Origin: Sulfurimonas crateris
GTDB lineage: Bacteria > Campylobacterota > Campylobacteria > Campylobacterales > Sulfurimonadaceae
Assembly: GCF_005217605.1 (NCBI RefSeq)
Contig: NZ_SZPX01000007.1
Coordinates: 154,208 to 218,207, forward strand
Length of the DNA stretch: 64,000 bases
Direction of reading: 5' to 3'
Of this stretch, positions 33,880 to 42,908 are shown in pieces. A program made the translations under genes and the position numbers. The notes beneath the pieces are model-generated. The model was given only the letters and a program-made list of their open reading frames with translations. It was not told the DNA's origin and searched no databases. The first letter of the stretch is position 1. Each line of letters starts with the position of its first letter.

Positions 33880-35868
33880 ATGTCTATGAGCATACAAAAA
33901 TTCATATTTTCACTAGTTGCAACCCTTTTTAGCATACTTTACATCCTCTTTTTTTACTACCATTTCGCACAGCAGGAAAAAACGGCAGAGGCAATACTAA
34001 GAGCTATAAATTCGCAGATGCTTGAGACAAGTTATCACCTCTCAAAAGAGATCAAAAGCATAAACGATGTCGCTTCTCTTCGCGCAATGCTTGACAGGAT
34101 CGCTTCAAACGGCGACTTTATAGACTCCATATTTATACACGACGAAGATGAGATCCTTATCTCGACCGATCCGTTTCGCCGCAAGACGATCTCAACAAAT
34201 CTTATCTTTAGCAGCGGGCTCTCTGCGTACGACAAACTTGAGCAGATCGAGGCGATAGAAGAGGATGTAAGATTTTATGAGGGCAAAAAAGCGACAGTTC
34301 TAAAACTTACTTTTGTTTTGGATAAAGATGAGATATCGCTATATTTTAGTGAAAGAAAGTCGAAGTTTCTGCTCTATTTCGGTCTTGCCCCTATCTTTAT
34401 CTTTATCTTTTTATGGTTTCTTCTGCGCGGATTTATAGCAAAACCGCTTGAGAGGCTTCGTCAATTTGCATATTATCAAAGTGAGATACCCAAAGCTTTT
34501 AAGCTAAGAGAGTTGGAGACTATCCGCTACTCAATGGTACAGACTTTTCAAAGACTTGAAAATGAGAAAAAAGAGCTCTATGATATGGCAAGAACGGATA
34601 TGCTAAGCGGGCTCGCAAACAGAAATGCCCTAGAAGAGTATGCCCATCGTTTGATTGCAAACTCTTCGCGTGAAAGAAAAGAGTTTGCATTTTTGTTCGT
34701 AGATCTTGACAACTTTAAAGATATAAACGACTCTCTTGGGCACAATGTTGGTGATGAGCTCTTAAAGAAGATATCCTCAATGATAAGCGAGGCTCTTCGC
34801 TCGAACGATTTTGTGGCTCGCGTAGGCGGGGATGAGTTTGTTGTGATAGTCGAGAAGTATCACTCAATTATGGAGCTAACGGCAATAGTAGAGCGTATTC
34901 AGAACTATTTAGAACAGACTTGGATAATCCAGACCCATCCTATAAGTGTAGGAAGCAGTATCGGGATCGCTTTTTATCCAAAAGATGGCAGAGATCTCAT
35001 CTCTCTTATGAAAAACTCAGACATCGCCATGTATGAAGCAAAAAACAGAGGGCGCGGAAGGTATCACTTCTTTACAGAGGAGTTAAACAAAAGAGTTCAA
35101 GACTCAATATCGTTAGATAAAAATATGAGAAAAGCACTTGAAAATGATGAGTATCAGCTCCATTATCAGCCAAAGATAGATATAAAAAGCGGTACTATTG
35201 TTGGAGCTGAGGCGCTTATTAGATGGGTTAGCCCAACTCAGGGCTCTATTGCACCGGATGTCTTTATCTCTCTTGCCGAAGAGAACGGTTTTATAAACGA
35301 GCTTGGATGGTGGGTGCTTCAAGATGCGATAAGACAGCATACTCTTTGGAAAAATAAGGGGATAGATATTTCTATCTCAATCAATGTGTCTGCAAAACAG
35401 CTCTTAGGGGATAACTTTATAGATCAATTCAAAAAGCTTTTAGATGATAACGAAGTAGACCCGGGGAAAATAGATATAGAGATCACCGAGTACCTCTTTT
35501 TGCAACATAGTGAAGAGAACTCAAAGATACTTCATGAGCTTCATGATTATGGAGTTAAAATATCTCTGGATGATTTTGGAACGGGCTACTCCTCTCTATC
35601 ATACCTTAAGAGATTTCCGATTGACAATCTTAAGATAGACAAAGCGTTTATCGATGATTATGACAGCAAACGCGGTTCTATATTTGTTGATACAATCGTT
35701 AAGATGGGGCAGACATTAAATATGAAGGTAATAGCGGAGGGAGTAGAGCATAAGGAGCAGGTTGAGTATCTAAGTAAAATAGGATGCGATCAGTATCAAG
35801 GCTACTACTTTTCAAGAGCTCTTAACGCGGATGATTTTGAGACTCTTTTTTTAGAGCAAAGCCATTAA
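33880..35868 (+). CDS. Membrane GGDEF-EAL c-di-GMP turnover protein
   Basis: 662 residues. Membrane helices near 7-27 and 164-184 frame a periplasmic domain of about 135 residues, followed by a short HAMP-like linker. The GGDEF domain (about 235-400) keeps G-G-D-E-F near residue 314. The EAL domain (about 415-655) keeps E-A-L in A-E-A-L-I-R-W near 443 and the D-D-F-G-T-G-Y-S-S-L loop near 565. Both active sites look intact, so it may both make and break c-di-GMP, the balance being set by the periplasmic signal. The gene starts 1 nt after the substrate-binding lipoprotein gene, which suggests the two form one sensing unit. Confidence 0.92.
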   Translation: MSMSIQKFIFSLVATLFSILYILFFYYHFAQQEKTAEAILRAINSQMLETSYHLSKEIKSINDVASLRAMLDRIASNGDFIDSIFIHDEDEILISTDPFRRKTISTNLIFSSGLSAYDKLEQIEAIEEDVRFYEGKKATVLKLTFVLDKDEISLYFSERKSKFLLYFGLAPIFIFIFLWFLLRGFIAKPLERLRQFAYYQSEIPKAFKLRELETIRYSMVQTFQRLENEKKELYDMARTDMLSGLANRNALEEYAHRLIANSSRERKEFAFLFVDLDNFKDINDSLGHNVGDELLKKISSMISEALRSNDFVARVGGDEFVVIVEKYHSIMELTAIVERIQNYLEQTWIIQTHPISVGSSIGIAFYPKDGRDLISLMKNSDIAMYEAKNRGRGRYHFFTEELNKRVQDSISLDKNMRKALENDEYQLHYQPKIDIKSGTIVGAEALIRWVSPTQGSIAPDVFISLAEENGFINELGWWVLQDAIRQHTLWKNKGIDISISINVSAKQLLGDNFIDQFKKLLDDNEVDPGKIDIEITEYLFLQHSEENSKILHELHDYGVKISLDDFGTGYSSLSYLKRFPIDNLKIDKAFIDDYDSKRGSIFVDTIVKMGQTLNMKVIAEGVEHKEQVEYLSKIGCDQYQGYYFSRALNADDFETLFLEQSH

Positions 35869-35933
35869 TACAATATAAACGTCATTTTGGATAGAATATC
35901 AAAATTTTTATGTAGTAATTATTGGAGAAATGA

Positions 35934-36851
35934 ATGAATGCTGCCAAATATATTTGGATGAATGGTAAGTTTGTTGCATGGGATGATGCGAAAGTTCACG
36001 TGCTGTCGCATACGCTGCACTATGGAAACGGTGTTATTGAAGGAACAAAAGCGTATAAGACAGAGAGAGGATATGCAATTTTTCGTCTAAATGACCATAC
36101 TAAGAGATTAAAAGATTCTGCGAAGATGACGCTGATGGACATCCCTTTTTCTGTTGAAGAGATGAATGAAGCTCAGATAGAGCTGATAAGAAAAAATGAT
36201 TTTAGCGGCGATAATGTATATCTTCGTCCATTTGCATTTTTAGGCTACGGTGTTATGGGTGTTTATCATAAAGATGCTCCTGTTGAGACTGCGGTAGCTG
36301 CATGGGAGTGGGGCGCATATCTTGGGGAAGAGGGGATGAAAAAGGGTATAAAACTCAAAATCGTCTCTATGACAAGACCTGCAAACACTTCAAATATGGG
36401 TAAAGCAAAAGCAACGGCAAACTATCTGAACTCTCAGATGGCAAAGTATGAAGCGATTGACTGCGGATATGAAGAGGCACTTCTTCTTGATGACCAGGGA
36501 TATGTTGCTGAAGCGAGCGGTGCAAGCTTTTTTATGGTAAAAAACGGTGTGCTTATCACGCCTCCAAATGATAATTCTCTGGAGTCGATCACGCAAAAAA
36601 CAGTTATCGAGATGGCGCAAAATATGGGCATTAAAGTTGAACGTAAACGTATCTCAAGAGAGGATGTCTACATTGCAGATGAGGCATTTTTAACGGGAAC
36701 TGCCGCTGAAATAACTCCGGTACGTATCATCGATGCAAGAGAGATAGGATGCGGTGCGCGCGGAGAGATGACAGAAAAATTGCAAAGCGGATACTTTGAT
36801 ATAGTATTTGGACGCAACAAAGAGTACGAGCACTATTTAACATACGTATAA
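35934..36851 (+). CDS. ilvE: Branched-chain amino acid aminotransferase
   Basis: 305 residues of fold-type IV PLP enzyme. It performs the last step of leucine, isoleucine and valine synthesis with glutamate as amino donor. The N-terminus W-M-N-G-K-F-V-x-W, the H-Y-G-N-G-V-I-E-G block near residue 28-36, the PLP lysine in the region K-A-T-A-N-Y near residue 158, and E-A-S-G-A-S-F-F near 193 followed by T-P-P-N-D are all family features. The gene is not close to leuA in the window. A TAGAAT -10-like hexamer lies about 40 nt upstream and TGGAGAAATGA provides the ribosome binding site. Confidence 0.93.
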   Translation: MNAAKYIWMNGKFVAWDDAKVHVLSHTLHYGNGVIEGTKAYKTERGYAIFRLNDHTKRLKDSAKMTLMDIPFSVEEMNEAQIELIRKNDFSGDNVYLRPFAFLGYGVMGVYHKDAPVETAVAAWEWGAYLGEEGMKKGIKLKIVSMTRPANTSNMGKAKATANYLNSQMAKYEAIDCGYEEALLLDDQGYVAEASGASFFMVKNGVLITPPNDNSLESITQKTVIEMAQNMGIKVERKRISREDVYIADEAFLTGTAAEITPVRIIDAREIGCGARGEMTEKLQSGYFDIVFGRNKEYEHYLTYV

Positions 36852-36892
36852 GTAGCTTTAGTGTGTAACATCAGATAAAAAGGAATAGATAA

Positions 36893-38005
36893 ATGAAGGA
36901 AAATATAACAATGGCATCAGATATGAATGACTACTTTAACAAAAAAAAGAGCCAAGGCGGCGGATATGAGAACAAATCTACCGGCGGAAGCGGTGGAGGA
37001 CCTAATATTCCTCAGATGCCAAAGATAGATTTTAACTTCGGCGGAGGAAAAGCGGGAATAGCTTATTTTTTAATTGCCGTTGTCTTAGTGTTGGTCTTAG
37101 CAAAACCTTTTACGATCATAGAAGAGGGAGAAAGAGGAATCCTAAGTACTAACGGTAAATATTCCGATCAAGCCCTTCTTCCTGGGCTTCATTTTATTGT
37201 TCCCGTTATTCAAAAAGTGTACAAAGTAGATACTAAAGTTCGTATCGTAAACTACGCTTCAAGCATAGAGGCAGGTTCGAGTGATGCTCTTGGCGTGAAT
37301 GTAAGACCTGCAATTACAGTTCTTGATAAGCGCGGATTGCCTGTCTCTATCGAGCTTACAGTTCAGTACAGGCTGGATGCTCAGTTTGCTGCTCAGACAA
37401 TCTCGAACTGGGGCTTTGCATGGGAAGATAAGATAATCCATCCTGTTGCAAGAGACATCGTTAGAAATGTTGTCGGTAAATATGATGCAGAGATGCTTCC
37501 TCAGATGAGAAACTCTATCGCAACTGAGATCGATACACAGATTAGAGAGAAGATAGAGAAACTTGAGAACACTCCTGCTGATCTTCAATCTATTCAGCTT
37601 CGTGCTATCATCCTGCCTCCAAAAGTTAAAGAGCAGATAGAGAATGTCCAGATCGCAAAGCAGCAGGTACAACGTGCAGAGCAAGAGGTACAGCGTGCAG
37701 AGCAAGAGGCACTAAGACGTGCTGCTGAGTCAAGAGGTATTGCAGAGAAAGCGAGAATTGAGGCGCAGGGTCTAGCGGATGCGGTTACTATCGAAGCTGA
37801 AGCAAAAGCAAAGGCAAACCACCTGATCTCAAAATCACTTACTGCTCAGTTGCTGCAGTTAGAGCAGGTTCAGGTTCAAGGCAAGTTTAACGAAGCTCTT
37901 AGAGAAAATAAAGATGCAAAAATATTCTTAACACCTGGCGGTTCAACTCCAAATATCTGGGTTGATATGAAAGATCCCCAAAGAAAAGCGTCAATAACAA
38001 ACTAA
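36893..38005 (+). CDS. SPFH/band 7 membrane protein, HflK/prohibitin-like
   Basis: 370 residues. A polar, Gly/Ser-rich cytoplasmic head (1-47, with G-G-G-K-A-G) is followed by a membrane segment near 54-74 and then a band 7 domain (about 75-260) starting I-E-E-G-E-R-G-I. The C-terminal part is a long coiled coil rich in Gln, Ala and Glu with a duplicated V-Q-R-A-E-Q-E unit. Such proteins assemble into large membrane rings and often modulate the FtsH protease. No hflC partner gene is adjacent. An alternative start is the ATG at 36911, also with an AAGGA site. Confidence 0.83.
   Translation: MKENITMASDMNDYFNKKKSQGGGYENKSTGGSGGGPNIPQMPKIDFNFGGGKAGIAYFLIAVVLVLVLAKPFTIIEEGERGILSTNGKYSDQALLPGLHFIVPVIQKVYKVDTKVRIVNYASSIEAGSSDALGVNVRPAITVLDKRGLPVSIELTVQYRLDAQFAAQTISNWGFAWEDKIIHPVARDIVRNVVGKYDAEMLPQMRNSIATEIDTQIREKIEKLENTPADLQSIQLRAIILPPKVKEQIENVQIAKQQVQRAEQEVQRAEQEALRRAAESRGIAEKARIEAQGLADAVTIEAEAKAKANHLISKSLTAQLLQLEQVQVQGKFNEALRENKDAKIFLTPGGSTPNIWVDMKDPQRKASITN
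37667..37708 (+). repeat. Two-copy 21-bp tandem repeat in the SPFH coiled coil
   Basis: Units 37667-37687 and 37688-37708 differ at one base and encode the seven-residue block V-Q-R-A-E-Q-E twice. The seven-residue period equals the heptad of the coiled coil, so the duplication lengthens it by exactly one heptad. Confidence 0.85.
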
Positions 38006-38006
38006 T

Positions 38007-38687
38007 ATGCAAGAGACAATAGATAAAATAGACTGGCAAAAGATCTCCCTTCTGCCAGTTGTCGTTCAAGACGTTAAAAGCAACGAAGTGTTGATGATGG
38101 CTTATATGAACAAAGAAGCTCTTGAACTATCCCTAAAAACAAGAACAGCACACTACTTCTCCCGATCAAAACAGCGTATTTGGAAAAAAGGCGAGAGCAG
38201 TGGGCATACCCAGCAGATAGAATCCTTCAACATAGATTGTGATAATGACACACTTCTGATAAAAGTCGTGCAGCATGGCGTAGCTTGTCATACTGGTCGT
38301 CGTTCATGTTTCTTTACAGAGCTGGAATCAGGCAAGATCCAAAGTGATGTAGAGGTGAGCAGCGAAGCGCTTTACGGTGTGATCGATACTCTTTATCATA
38401 CTATTCAAGAGAGAAAAAATGCAGATCCGGACTCTTCATGGACGGCAAAACTGCTCAGCAAAGGCGATAATACGATTTTAAAAAAAGTCGTAGAAGAGGC
38501 TGGAGAGTTTAGTTTTGCATACAAAGACAATGATGAAGCAGAGATGATATATGAGGCGGCTGATCTGACCTATCATATGCTTGTGGCACTTGCGGCAAAA
38601 AATATCTCTCCCGACAGAGTTAAGCAGGAGCTCTCCCGCAGATTTAACATGAGCGGCATAGCGGAAAAAAATTCAAGAGACAGCTGA
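38007..38687 (+). CDS. hisI: Bifunctional phosphoribosyl-AMP cyclohydrolase / phosphoribosyl-ATP pyrophosphatase
   Basis: 226 residues. The HisI domain (about 1-115) carries the zinc and substrate blocks M-M-A-Y-M-N, R-S-K-Q-R-I-W-K-K-G-E-S-S-G-H, D-C-D-N-D and C-H-T-G-R-R-S-C. The HisE domain (about 130-220) has the K-K-V-V-E-E-A-G-E block and an E-A-A-D-L metal site. It carries out steps two and three of histidine synthesis, as the usual HisIE fusion. It follows the SPFH gene after 1 nt and precedes the DUF2393-like pair by 3 nt, so all may share a transcript. Confidence 0.95.
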   Translation: MQETIDKIDWQKISLLPVVVQDVKSNEVLMMAYMNKEALELSLKTRTAHYFSRSKQRIWKKGESSGHTQQIESFNIDCDNDTLLIKVVQHGVACHTGRRSCFFTELESGKIQSDVEVSSEALYGVIDTLYHTIQERKNADPDSSWTAKLLSKGDNTILKKVVEEAGEFSFAYKDNDEAEMIYEAADLTYHMLVALAAKNISPDRVKQELSRRFNMSGIAEKNSRDS

Positions 38688-38690
38688 TAG

Positions 38691-39203
38691 ATGAGCGGGA
38701 CAATAAGTAAATTTATAAATGAGCTCATTCTTTACGACTATATCTTATTCGGTGCCCTCTTTTTACTTTTTATTCTATTTGTAACTATTGGCATTCTACT
38801 TAGAAAAAGAGGTGCTATTGCGATCTTGCTTATACTTTTTGCATTCACTCAGCTAATCGTCGGCTCAACGTATGGCTACATTAAGATGCATGAGTATCTA
38901 TTTACAAATGAGACCGCTATAACAAGCCAAAAAAAATTAAATTTCACTCAGGCTATAGTTCTATACGGATCGGTAAAAAATATATCCCAGAGAGACTTTT
39001 CAAGCTGTAATATTACTGCCACAGTTTATAAAAAGAGTGGTAACAAGATAAAAGATTATATACTTATGCTAAAACCACTCAATAAAATGTCGATCATTGA
39101 GCAAGGTATCGTAAAAGATGAGAAGCGAGAGTTTAAGATGATTATAGAGCCTTTTACATATGGCGGTGACTATAATATTACGTTGGGAGCAAATTGCAGA
39201 TGA
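38691..39203 (+). CDS. DUF2393-like membrane protein, first of a pair
   Basis: 170 residues. Two membrane helices lie near residues 16-38 and 41-62; the rest (about 63-170) is an external beta-rich domain with L-Y-G-S-V-K-N near 95 and F-K-M-I-I-E-P-F near 150. This layout matches the DUF2393 proteins seen as tandem pairs in Campylobacterota. The beta domain resembles a small immunoglobulin-like (FxLYD-type) fold by its N-x-S-x-R-D-F and E-P-F pattern. The function is unknown. The stop overlaps the next gene start. Confidence 0.65.
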   Translation: MSGTISKFINELILYDYILFGALFLLFILFVTIGILLRKRGAIAILLILFAFTQLIVGSTYGYIKMHEYLFTNETAITSQKKLNFTQAIVLYGSVKNISQRDFSSCNITATVYKKSGNKIKDYILMLKPLNKMSIIEQGIVKDEKREFKMIIEPFTYGGDYNITLGANCR

Positions 39204-39751
39204 ACACACTGTTTAATGAGTGGCACTATATTGTCTTAGGTGTTATTTTACTGATTCTTATCGGAGGTATTGCAATAGCATTTAAAGATGAGAACTCGAA
39301 ACTAAGATCTCAGATAATATTCTCAACGATTCTTATAACTGCCGTATTAGCAGGCTTTAGCGTCTTTGTAGTTGATAAATATACAAAAAAAGCAAAGCTC
39401 TACAAGATGGAGAACAAGAGAAATCTCAGTACAGAGCAGATCATGTACAGCGGTATAGTGAGAAATGAGGGAGATTATGAAATAGGCGAGGTCACCTTTG
39501 AGATAAAACTTGTTAACAAGGGACACTTAAGCGGCAACGTAAAGGCGGGGTCATTTTATAAGCCAAGCGGTTTTTTTGACTTTTTTTCAGGAGAGAGTGT
39601 CAGCGGCAAAAGCAAGCCCCAGCAGATTACTCATGAATTTGTCGTAGCTACAAACCTAAAACCTGGTGAGTCTAGGGAGTTTAGAGTCTATTTTGACTAT
39701 CCTCCATACTTTAGAGGCGTTGCTCATTTCGCAAAAATATATGCTCACTAG
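39200..39751 (+). CDS. DUF2393-like membrane protein, second of a pair
   Basis: 183 residues from the ATG at 39200, which overlaps the previous stop as ATGA and has GGGAG 10 nt upstream; an in-frame TTG at 39194 is less likely. It repeats the layout of the preceding protein: two membrane helices (about 10-29 and 40-60), then a beta-rich external domain with Y-S-G-I-V-R-N-E-G near 88 and L-K-P-G-E-S-R-E-F-R-V-Y near 155. The two probably arose by duplication and act together. Its end overlaps the converging radical SAM gene by 4 nt. Confidence 0.65.
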   Translation: MNTLFNEWHYIVLGVILLILIGGIAIAFKDENSKLRSQIIFSTILITAVLAGFSVFVVDKYTKKAKLYKMENKRNLSTEQIMYSGIVRNEGDYEIGEVTFEIKLVNKGHLSGNVKAGSFYKPSGFFDFFSGESVSGKSKPQQITHEFVVATNLKPGESREFRVYFDYPPYFRGVAHFAKIYAH

Positions 39752-40707
39752 TATTTAAGTCCAAGCGGTTTTAGTGCGGCATTTATATTTTTAATTTGAG
39801 TGTTTTTATCTCTGCACCAATCAGGTGATAAAAGAGAGCTGTCATCTATCCCTGCCGTTACTCTTTGAACAGATACATTTTGCGGCTTCATCTTAATCGC
39901 TTCAATTAGTACGTCCAAATACTCATCTTCACTTATCGGTGTGAACTTTCCTTTTAAAAAGTCATTTGCAAGAGATGTTTTTTTAACAACGTAAAGGGGA
40001 TGGTATTTTACAGAGTCGATTCCCCAGCTGTAAGCCTCTTTTGCAGTACGCAGCATCATCTCTTTTGTCTCATCGGGCAGACCGAATATAAGATGTCCGC
40101 AAACATGCAGCCTTTTGCTTTTTGCTTTTAAAATCCACTCTTTTACATTTGCACTGTCATGCCCGCGGTTGATCTTTAAAAGAGTCTCATCATAAACGGA
40201 TTGAATTCCAAACTCTATCCATATCTCTTTTGTTCGGTTAAGCTCGGCTAGATAATCCAGAGTCTCTTCTGTTATGCTGTCCGAGCGCGTTCCTATACTA
40301 AGCCCTACAACGTCATCAAACGTAAGAGCTTTGTCGTAGAGCGCTTTAAGTGTCTCAAAGGGCGCGTATGTATTTGTAAACGATTGAAAGTAGACCAAAA
40401 ACTTCTGTGCGCCATACTCTTCGCGTTGTCTCTTGCTTATGGCTTTAAACTGAATTTCTAGTTGTGCTAGCTGCTTGTCAAGATTTGGGTTTGTCTTTGA
40501 GTCCAGATTGAGGTGAAAACCCTTGAGTTCTTGCGTTTCACCGGTACTTGCGCTAAAAGAGTCATTTTCGCAGAAGGTACATCCGCCTTTTGCTACGGTG
40601 CCGTCTATATTTGGACATGTAAATCCAGATATATTGATGCCGACTTTGTAGACTTTGCAACCAAACTTATCTTTTAAGTAGTTGCCAAAGGTAAATATTT
40701 GTTGCAT
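39748..40707 (-). CDS. Radical SAM protein, YhcC/TIGR01212 type
   Basis: 319 residues. The Fe-S motif is the family's unusual form, C-P-N-I-D-G-T-V-A-K-G-G-C-T-F-C near residues 30-45, with an 11-residue gap after the first Cys. It is followed by K-F-L-V-Y-F-Q-S-F-T-N-T-Y-A near 103 and S-I-G-T-R-S-D near 136. The family is widespread and its reaction is unsettled. It shares a TAATG junction with purF, so the two are co-translated in a long minus-strand group. Confidence 0.85.
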   Translation of the reverse strand: MQQIFTFGNYLKDKFGCKVYKVGINISGFTCPNIDGTVAKGGCTFCENDSFSASTGETQELKGFHLNLDSKTNPNLDKQLAQLEIQFKAISKRQREEYGAQKFLVYFQSFTNTYAPFETLKALYDKALTFDDVVGLSIGTRSDSITEETLDYLAELNRTKEIWIEFGIQSVYDETLLKINRGHDSANVKEWILKAKSKRLHVCGHLIFGLPDETKEMMLRTAKEAYSWGIDSVKYHPLYVVKKTSLANDFLKGKFTPISEDEYLDVLIEAIKMKPQNVSVQRVTAGIDDSSLLSPDWCRDKNTQIKNINAALKPLGLKY

Positions 40708-42062
40708 TAAACTATGTATTTTCCTGTAAAGCAGGCTGTACAGTAGCTCTCATCTTTTGCATTGACACTTCTTAGAAGTGATGCTTCATCAAGGTATGCT
40801 AAAGAGTCAGCTTCAATAAACTTGCATATATCATCTTGGCTCATATTTGCGGCTATTAGCTTATCTTTGTTTGGAGTGTCTACACCGTAAAAGCAAGGAT
40901 CTGTTGTAGGAGGAGAAGATACTCTCATGTGAACTTCGCTTGCTCCTGCCTCTTTTAACATTCTTACGATTCTTTTAGATGTCGTTCCGCGTACGATCGA
41001 GTCATCAACGACGATAACTCTTTTTCCTTTGATAATATCTATCATAGGTGAGAGTTTCATCTTAACTTTAAGGTCTCTCATCTCCTGAGTAGGTTCAATA
41101 AATGTTCGTCCTATATAGTGGTTTCTCATAATTCCCATCTCATAAGGAATCCCGCTCTCCTGAGCGTATCCTATAGCCGCAGGAACTCCGCCATCAGGTA
41201 CGGGAATGACCATATCTGCTTCTACTGGCTTTATGCGTGCAAGCTCTTTGCCCATATTTTTTCTTGTCTCATAAACACTCTGTCCAAACACTTTAGAGTC
41301 AGGTCTTGAAAAGTAGACATACTCAAAAATACAGTGTTTAGGAGTAGGCTCAAAAACTTTTATGCTTTTTGGCTCTTTATCTTCGCTGAAAATAAGAAGT
41401 TCACCCGGTTCAACATCTCTTATAAACTCTGCACCTACAAGATCAAACGCGCAGGTCTCACTTGCGACAATATAACCGCCGCCTGGGAGTTTACCGAGGC
41501 TTAGAGGGCGAAAACCGTGTCTGTCACGCATTGCAAACATCTTTGTTCTGCTTAGAAAAACAAGTGAAAATGCACCCTCTATTTTTTGAACGGCATCTAT
41601 GATTCTGTCAAGCAGTTTTCTCTGTTCGCTTTTTGCTATGAGGTGGATAAGGTTTTCCGTATCCATAAAGGTTTGGAAAATTGCACCTTTGTCGATAAGT
41701 CTGTTTCTTATCTCTTCGGCGTTTGTCAAGTTTCCGTTGTGAACGATCGCCATCTCACCCAAGTCGTATCTTGCAAATACAGGCTGAGCATCCAGAATGG
41801 AGTCGTCTCCAGCAGTAGAGTAGCGTGTATGACCGATCGCGCTTGAACCTCTTAGTGTCTCAAGCTTTTTCTCATCAAAAACACGCATTACCAGACCGCG
41901 TTTTTTGATAGTTTGCAGTTTTGTTCCGTTTGAGGAGCTAATACCTGCTGCTTCTTGACCACGATGCTGAAGTGCATGTAGTGAAAAATAAGCTAATTTA
42001 GAAGCTTCCTTATTACCATAGATTCCTACTACTGCACATTTTTCATTAACATCTTCTAGCAC
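40707..42062 (-). CDS. purF: Amidophosphoribosyltransferase
   Basis: 451 residues with a GTG start preceded by GAGGAG. It makes 5-phosphoribosylamine from PRPP and glutamine, the first step of purine synthesis. Cys9 in E-K-C-A-V-V-G is the glutaminase nucleophile, so an eight-residue propeptide would be removed. The PRPP loop V-I-V-V-D-D-S-I-V-R-G-T-T lies near 357. Four cysteines (K-H-C-I-F-E, D-P-C-F-Y-G and C-T-A-C-F near the end) match the [4Fe-4S] ligands of the Bacillus-type enzyme, which is oxygen-labile. It precedes the radical SAM gene by a TAATG overlap. Confidence 0.96.
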   Translation of the reverse strand: MLEDVNEKCAVVGIYGNKEASKLAYFSLHALQHRGQEAAGISSSNGTKLQTIKKRGLVMRVFDEKKLETLRGSSAIGHTRYSTAGDDSILDAQPVFARYDLGEMAIVHNGNLTNAEEIRNRLIDKGAIFQTFMDTENLIHLIAKSEQRKLLDRIIDAVQKIEGAFSLVFLSRTKMFAMRDRHGFRPLSLGKLPGGGYIVASETCAFDLVGAEFIRDVEPGELLIFSEDKEPKSIKVFEPTPKHCIFEYVYFSRPDSKVFGQSVYETRKNMGKELARIKPVEADMVIPVPDGGVPAAIGYAQESGIPYEMGIMRNHYIGRTFIEPTQEMRDLKVKMKLSPMIDIIKGKRVIVVDDSIVRGTTSKRIVRMLKEAGASEVHMRVSSPPTTDPCFYGVDTPNKDKLIAANMSQDDICKFIEADSLAYLDEASLLRSVNAKDESYCTACFTGKYIV

Positions 42063-42119
42063 ATTTTCTCCTCGAGAATATTTAATGGAATTATACTCAA
42101 AGCAAAGTAAAATCTGACT

Positions 42120-42887
42120 TTATAACTCTAAACAATCGCTAATAGAGTAAAGACCAGGCTCTTTATTTACAAGCCATGATGCAGCTCTTATGGCACCCTT
42201 GCTAAAAGTGTTTCTTGAAGTTGCAGTATGGTTAAGCTCTATAAATTCGCCCTCATTATAAAAACCTACAGTATGACGACCGACGATATCACCGCCGCGA
42301 AGCGCCATAACTGCGATCTCATCTTTTGTTCTCTCGCCTATATTACCGTCACGCCCACTTATGCGGACAGCATCCAGATCAAGTCCACGACCGCTTGCAG
42401 CAGACTCTCCAAGAGTAAGAGCAGTACCGCTTGGAGCATCTTTTTTATGTTTATGATGCATCTCTACTATCTCGATGTCAAAGCCTTCAAGAGCCGCAGC
42501 TGCCTGATATACGAGCTTATTTAAAAGCGCAACGCCTAAAGACATATTTGTAGCATACAGAATAGGCATACTCTCGCTCGCCTGCTTTAAAAGATTGAGT
42601 TGATGAACGCTTAGTCCGGTTGTCCCGATGACAAGCGGTTTTGGAGTTTTTAGGGCAGCTTCAAGCAGGGATTCACAAGCTTCGGGAAGTGAGAAATCTA
42701 TGACAATATCGCACCCATTTAAAAAAGTGCCGATATCTGTGCTCACCATAACGGACGGATCGATAGAGAAGTTAAGAGAATTTCTTACAAAAACTGAACT
42801 AAGGCTTATGTTGTCCGTCGCCTTCAAATCATCAATAATCAGCTTTCCGACTCTCCCGTTCGCCCCAAAAACACCAACTCTCGTCAT
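42120..42887 (-). CDS. dapB: 4-hydroxy-tetrahydrodipicolinate reductase
   Basis: 255 residues. DapB reduces 4-hydroxy-tetrahydrodipicolinate with NAD(P)H on the way to lysine and diaminopimelate for the cell wall. The Rossmann start V-G-V-F-G-A-N-G-R-V-G, the G-T-T-G block near 90 and the signature E-M-H-H-K-H-K-K-D-A-P-S-G-T-A near 145-159 are all present. It lies between trxB and purF on the minus strand, 21 nt after trxB. Length is typical. Confidence 0.95.
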   Translation of the reverse strand: MTRVGVFGANGRVGKLIIDDLKATDNISLSSVFVRNSLNFSIDPSVMVSTDIGTFLNGCDIVIDFSLPEACESLLEAALKTPKPLVIGTTGLSVHQLNLLKQASESMPILYATNMSLGVALLNKLVYQAAAALEGFDIEIVEMHHKHKKDAPSGTALTLGESAASGRGLDLDAVRISGRDGNIGERTKDEIAVMALRGGDIVGRHTVGFYNEGEFIELNHTATSRNTFSKGAIRAASWLVNKEPGLYSISDCLEL

Positions 42888-42908
42888 TTAAATATCCTTC
42901 TTTATATA

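Noticed and set aside
37259..37705. 148-codon open frame on the minus strand in the SPFH gene
   Set aside because: Its repetitive L-C-T-L-Y-L-L start is the reverse reading of the coiled-coil repeat, so it is a shadow.
37667..37708. Short tandem repeat considered as a possible CRISPR or VNTR
   Set aside because: Only two units, no spacers, and in frame within a coiled coil. No CRISPR array was seen in the window.
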